NCBI GenBank assembly: GCA_003249275.1
Contig: QKJO01000075.1
Coordinates: 1 to 6,633 of the forward strand
Length of the DNA: 6,633 bases
Source: Spirochaetaceae bacterium
Lineage (GTDB): Bacteria; Spirochaetota; Spirochaetia; Spirochaetales_E; Spirochaetaceae_B
Direction: 5' to 3'
Made by a program: the position numbers and the translations under genes. Below, in pieces: positions 5,380 through 6,633 of the stretch. The notes beneath the pieces are model-generated. The model saw only the letters and a list, made by a program, of their open reading frames with translations. It was not told where the DNA came from and did not search any database. Every line of letters begins with the position of its first letter. Positions within the stretch are counted from its first letter, which is position 1.

Positions 5380-6579
5380 ATGGGATACTTTAAGATCAAC
5401 CCCGACGAAAAAGGAAATTTTGGCGCCTATGGAGGATCCTTCATCCCTCCCGAGCTGCAGACGGAGATGGACAAAATCACCGATGCCTACTTTTCCATCA
5501 GCAAGTCGCATGACTTCATCACCGAACTGAGATCCATAAGAAAGCATTTTCAGGGGCGGCCGACACCGGTTTATTACGCTCGCACACTTTCAGAAAAATA
5601 CGGCGGCCGGATCTACCTCAAAAGAGAGGATCTCAACCACACCGGCGCTCACAAGCTCAACCACTGTATGGGCGAAGCCCTTCTTGCAAAATATCTGGGA
5701 AAGAAAAAACTCATAGCCGAGACAGGCGCCGGTCAGCACGGTGTCGCCCTGGCGACGGCGGCCGCCTATTTCGGTCTGGATTGCGAAATCCATATGGGCG
5801 AGGTTGATATCGCCAAAGAACATCCCAATGTGGTGAGGATGAAGATCCTCGGCGCCACCGTAGTTCCCGTCACCTTCGGCTTGAAAACACTGAAAGAAGC
5901 GGTGGATTCCGCCTTCGGCGCCTATCTTCAGGACCCGGTCAACAGCATCTACTGCATCGGTTCCGTTGTGGGACCCCATCCTTTCCCCATGATGGTCCGG
6001 GATTTTCAGAGAGTCGTCGGTGTAGAGGCCAAAGAGCAGTTTTTCGACATGACCGGAGAGCAGCCGGACAATCTGGTCGCCTGTGTGGGCGGCGGCAGCA
6101 ATGCCATGGGTCTCTTCTCAGAGTTTATAGAAGATGACTGCGAGATCTACGGTGTGGAACCTGCAGGCCGTTCTCTCAATCTGGGCGATCACGCCGCTAC
6201 CATGACCCTGGGAACTCCCGGGATGATCCACGGATTCAAATGTTACACCCTTCAGGACGAGAAGGGCGAACCCGCTCCTGTCTACTCCATCGCCAGCGGT
6301 CTGGATTACCCCGGCGTCGGCCCCGAGCACTCCATGCTCAAAGATATGGGCAGGGTCAACTATGTGACGGCCACGGATAAAGAGACTCTGGACTCCTTCT
6401 TTGAACTGAGCCGTCTGGAGGGGATCATCCCCGCTCTCGAAAGCGCCCATGCCACGGCCTTCGCCTGCAAACTGGCGCAGCAGAAACCGCGGCAGTCCAT
6501 TCTTGTCAATCTGAGCGGACGGGGTGACAAGGACATCGATTTTGTTGTGGATAATTACGGGAAGGAGTACGGGCTGTAA
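5380..6579 (+). CDS. trpB: Tryptophan synthase beta subunit
   Basis: PLP enzyme joining L-serine and indole to give L-tryptophan. The 399 residues match the usual TrpB1 length. The N-terminal [13 protein letters not shown] (14-26) is typical. The Schiff-base lysine is K92 in HTGAHKLNH (87-95), the catalytic glutamate E114 is in ETGAGQHG (114-121), and the PLP phosphate loop is GGGSN (237-241). [11 protein letters not shown] (308-318) carries the conserved aspartate, and S379 in LSGRGDKD (378-385) contacts the pyridine nitrogen. All are intact. The COMM-domain region differs from the usual text: [12 protein letters not shown] (143-154) where most TrpB1 have DVERQ-NV-RM. GGAGG lies five bases before ATG. 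It has its own promoter and terminator, and no trpA lies next to it in the window. It may work with a TrpA encoded elsewhere or salvage free indole. Confidence 0.96.
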   Translation: MGYFKINPDEKGNFGAYGGSFIPPELQTEMDKITDAYFSISKSHDFITELRSIRKHFQGRPTPVYYARTLSEKYGGRIYLKREDLNHTGAHKLNHCMGEALLAKYLGKKKLIAETGAGQHGVALATAAAYFGLDCEIHMGEVDIAKEHPNVVRMKILGATVVPVTFGLKTLKEAVDSAFGAYLQDPVNSIYCIGSVVGPHPFPMMVRDFQRVVGVEAKEQFFDMTGEQPDNLVACVGGGSNAMGLFSEFIEDDCEIYGVEPAGRSLNLGDHAATMTLGTPGMIHGFKCYTLQDEKGEPAPVYSIASGLDYPGVGPEHSMLKDMGRVNYVTATDKETLDSFFELSRLEGIIPALESAHATAFACKLAQQKPRQSILVNLSGRGDKDIDFVVDNYGKEYGL

Positions 6580-6582
6580 AAT

Positions 6583-6619
6583 AAAAAGGCCGCTGAAGCA
6601 TTGCTCCGGCGGCCTTTTT
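6583..6619 (+). terminator. Intrinsic terminator after trpB
   Basis: AAAAAGGCCGC and GCGGCCTTTTT form a perfect 11-bp outer stem four bases after the trpB stop. The inner part extends it to about 17 pairs with one G-U and one mismatch around a three-base AUU loop. The A-run and T-run flanks make it potentially bidirectional, so it could also serve a convergent gene past the right edge. It ends the trpB unit, showing that no trpA is co-transcribed downstream. Confidence 0.92.
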
Positions 6620-6633
6620 CCATTATGTCAGAG

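Noticed and set aside
5590..6450. Two minus-strand open frames inside trpB
   Set aside because: Complement of a strongly conserved enzyme gene; no independent coding evidence.

Overview
The window looks like a piece of chromosome from a free-living bacterium of about 50% GC with strong Shine-Dalgarno sequences. A spirochaete is my best guess. The guess rests on the relaxed lipobox (LFMS-C) of the binding protein and on the mix of an Aap-type amino-acid transporter, a YtrA-type regulator with an ABC exporter, and stand-alone metabolic genes. No 16S or other marker is present, so the assignment is weak. I see no phage genes, insertion sequences, CRISPR arrays, tRNAs or rRNAs.

Layout. (1) Positions 1-1740, minus strand: the promoter-proximal end of a polar amino-acid ABC transporter operon. 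It holds a lipoprotein solute-binding protein (AapJ-like), an intergenic hairpin, and the N-terminal 172 codons of the first permease (AapQ-like), cut by the left edge. The remaining permease and ATPase genes would lie outside the window. A near-consensus sigma-54 (-24/-12) promoter sits 43-59 bp upstream of the first gene, which suggests nitrogen-type control by an enhancer-binding protein. (2) Positions 1868-4617, minus strand: a tightly overlapping four-gene operon, read as ABC ATPase, ABC-2 type permease, GntR/YtrA-type repressor, and a membrane-anchored DUF2807 (GIN-domain) beta-solenoid protein. It ends at a strong intrinsic terminator. A 26-bp interrupted palindrome with arms TAGTGTA/TACACTA upstream is the probable autoregulatory operator. 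(3) Positions 4794-5279, plus strand: a small flavodoxin-family protein divergent from the ABC operon, sharing its 5' control region. (4) Positions 5317-6619, plus strand: a self-contained transcription unit with a good sigma-70-type promoter, a perfect interrupted palindrome over the -10 and start region, a stand-alone tryptophan synthase beta gene (trpB) and a strong terminator. No trpA is next to it.

How the genes work together. The Aap operon imports L-amino acids, probably when nitrogen is limiting. The ABC/YtrA/DUF2807 operon looks like a ligand- or envelope-stress-responsive membrane module controlled by its own repressor. TrpB makes tryptophan from serine and indole and has its own switch. 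The sequence shows no functional link among the three units. The most notable items are the sigma-54 promoter, the YtrA-like operator with DUF2807 as the last gene of the operon, and the unidentified operator of the orphan trpB.
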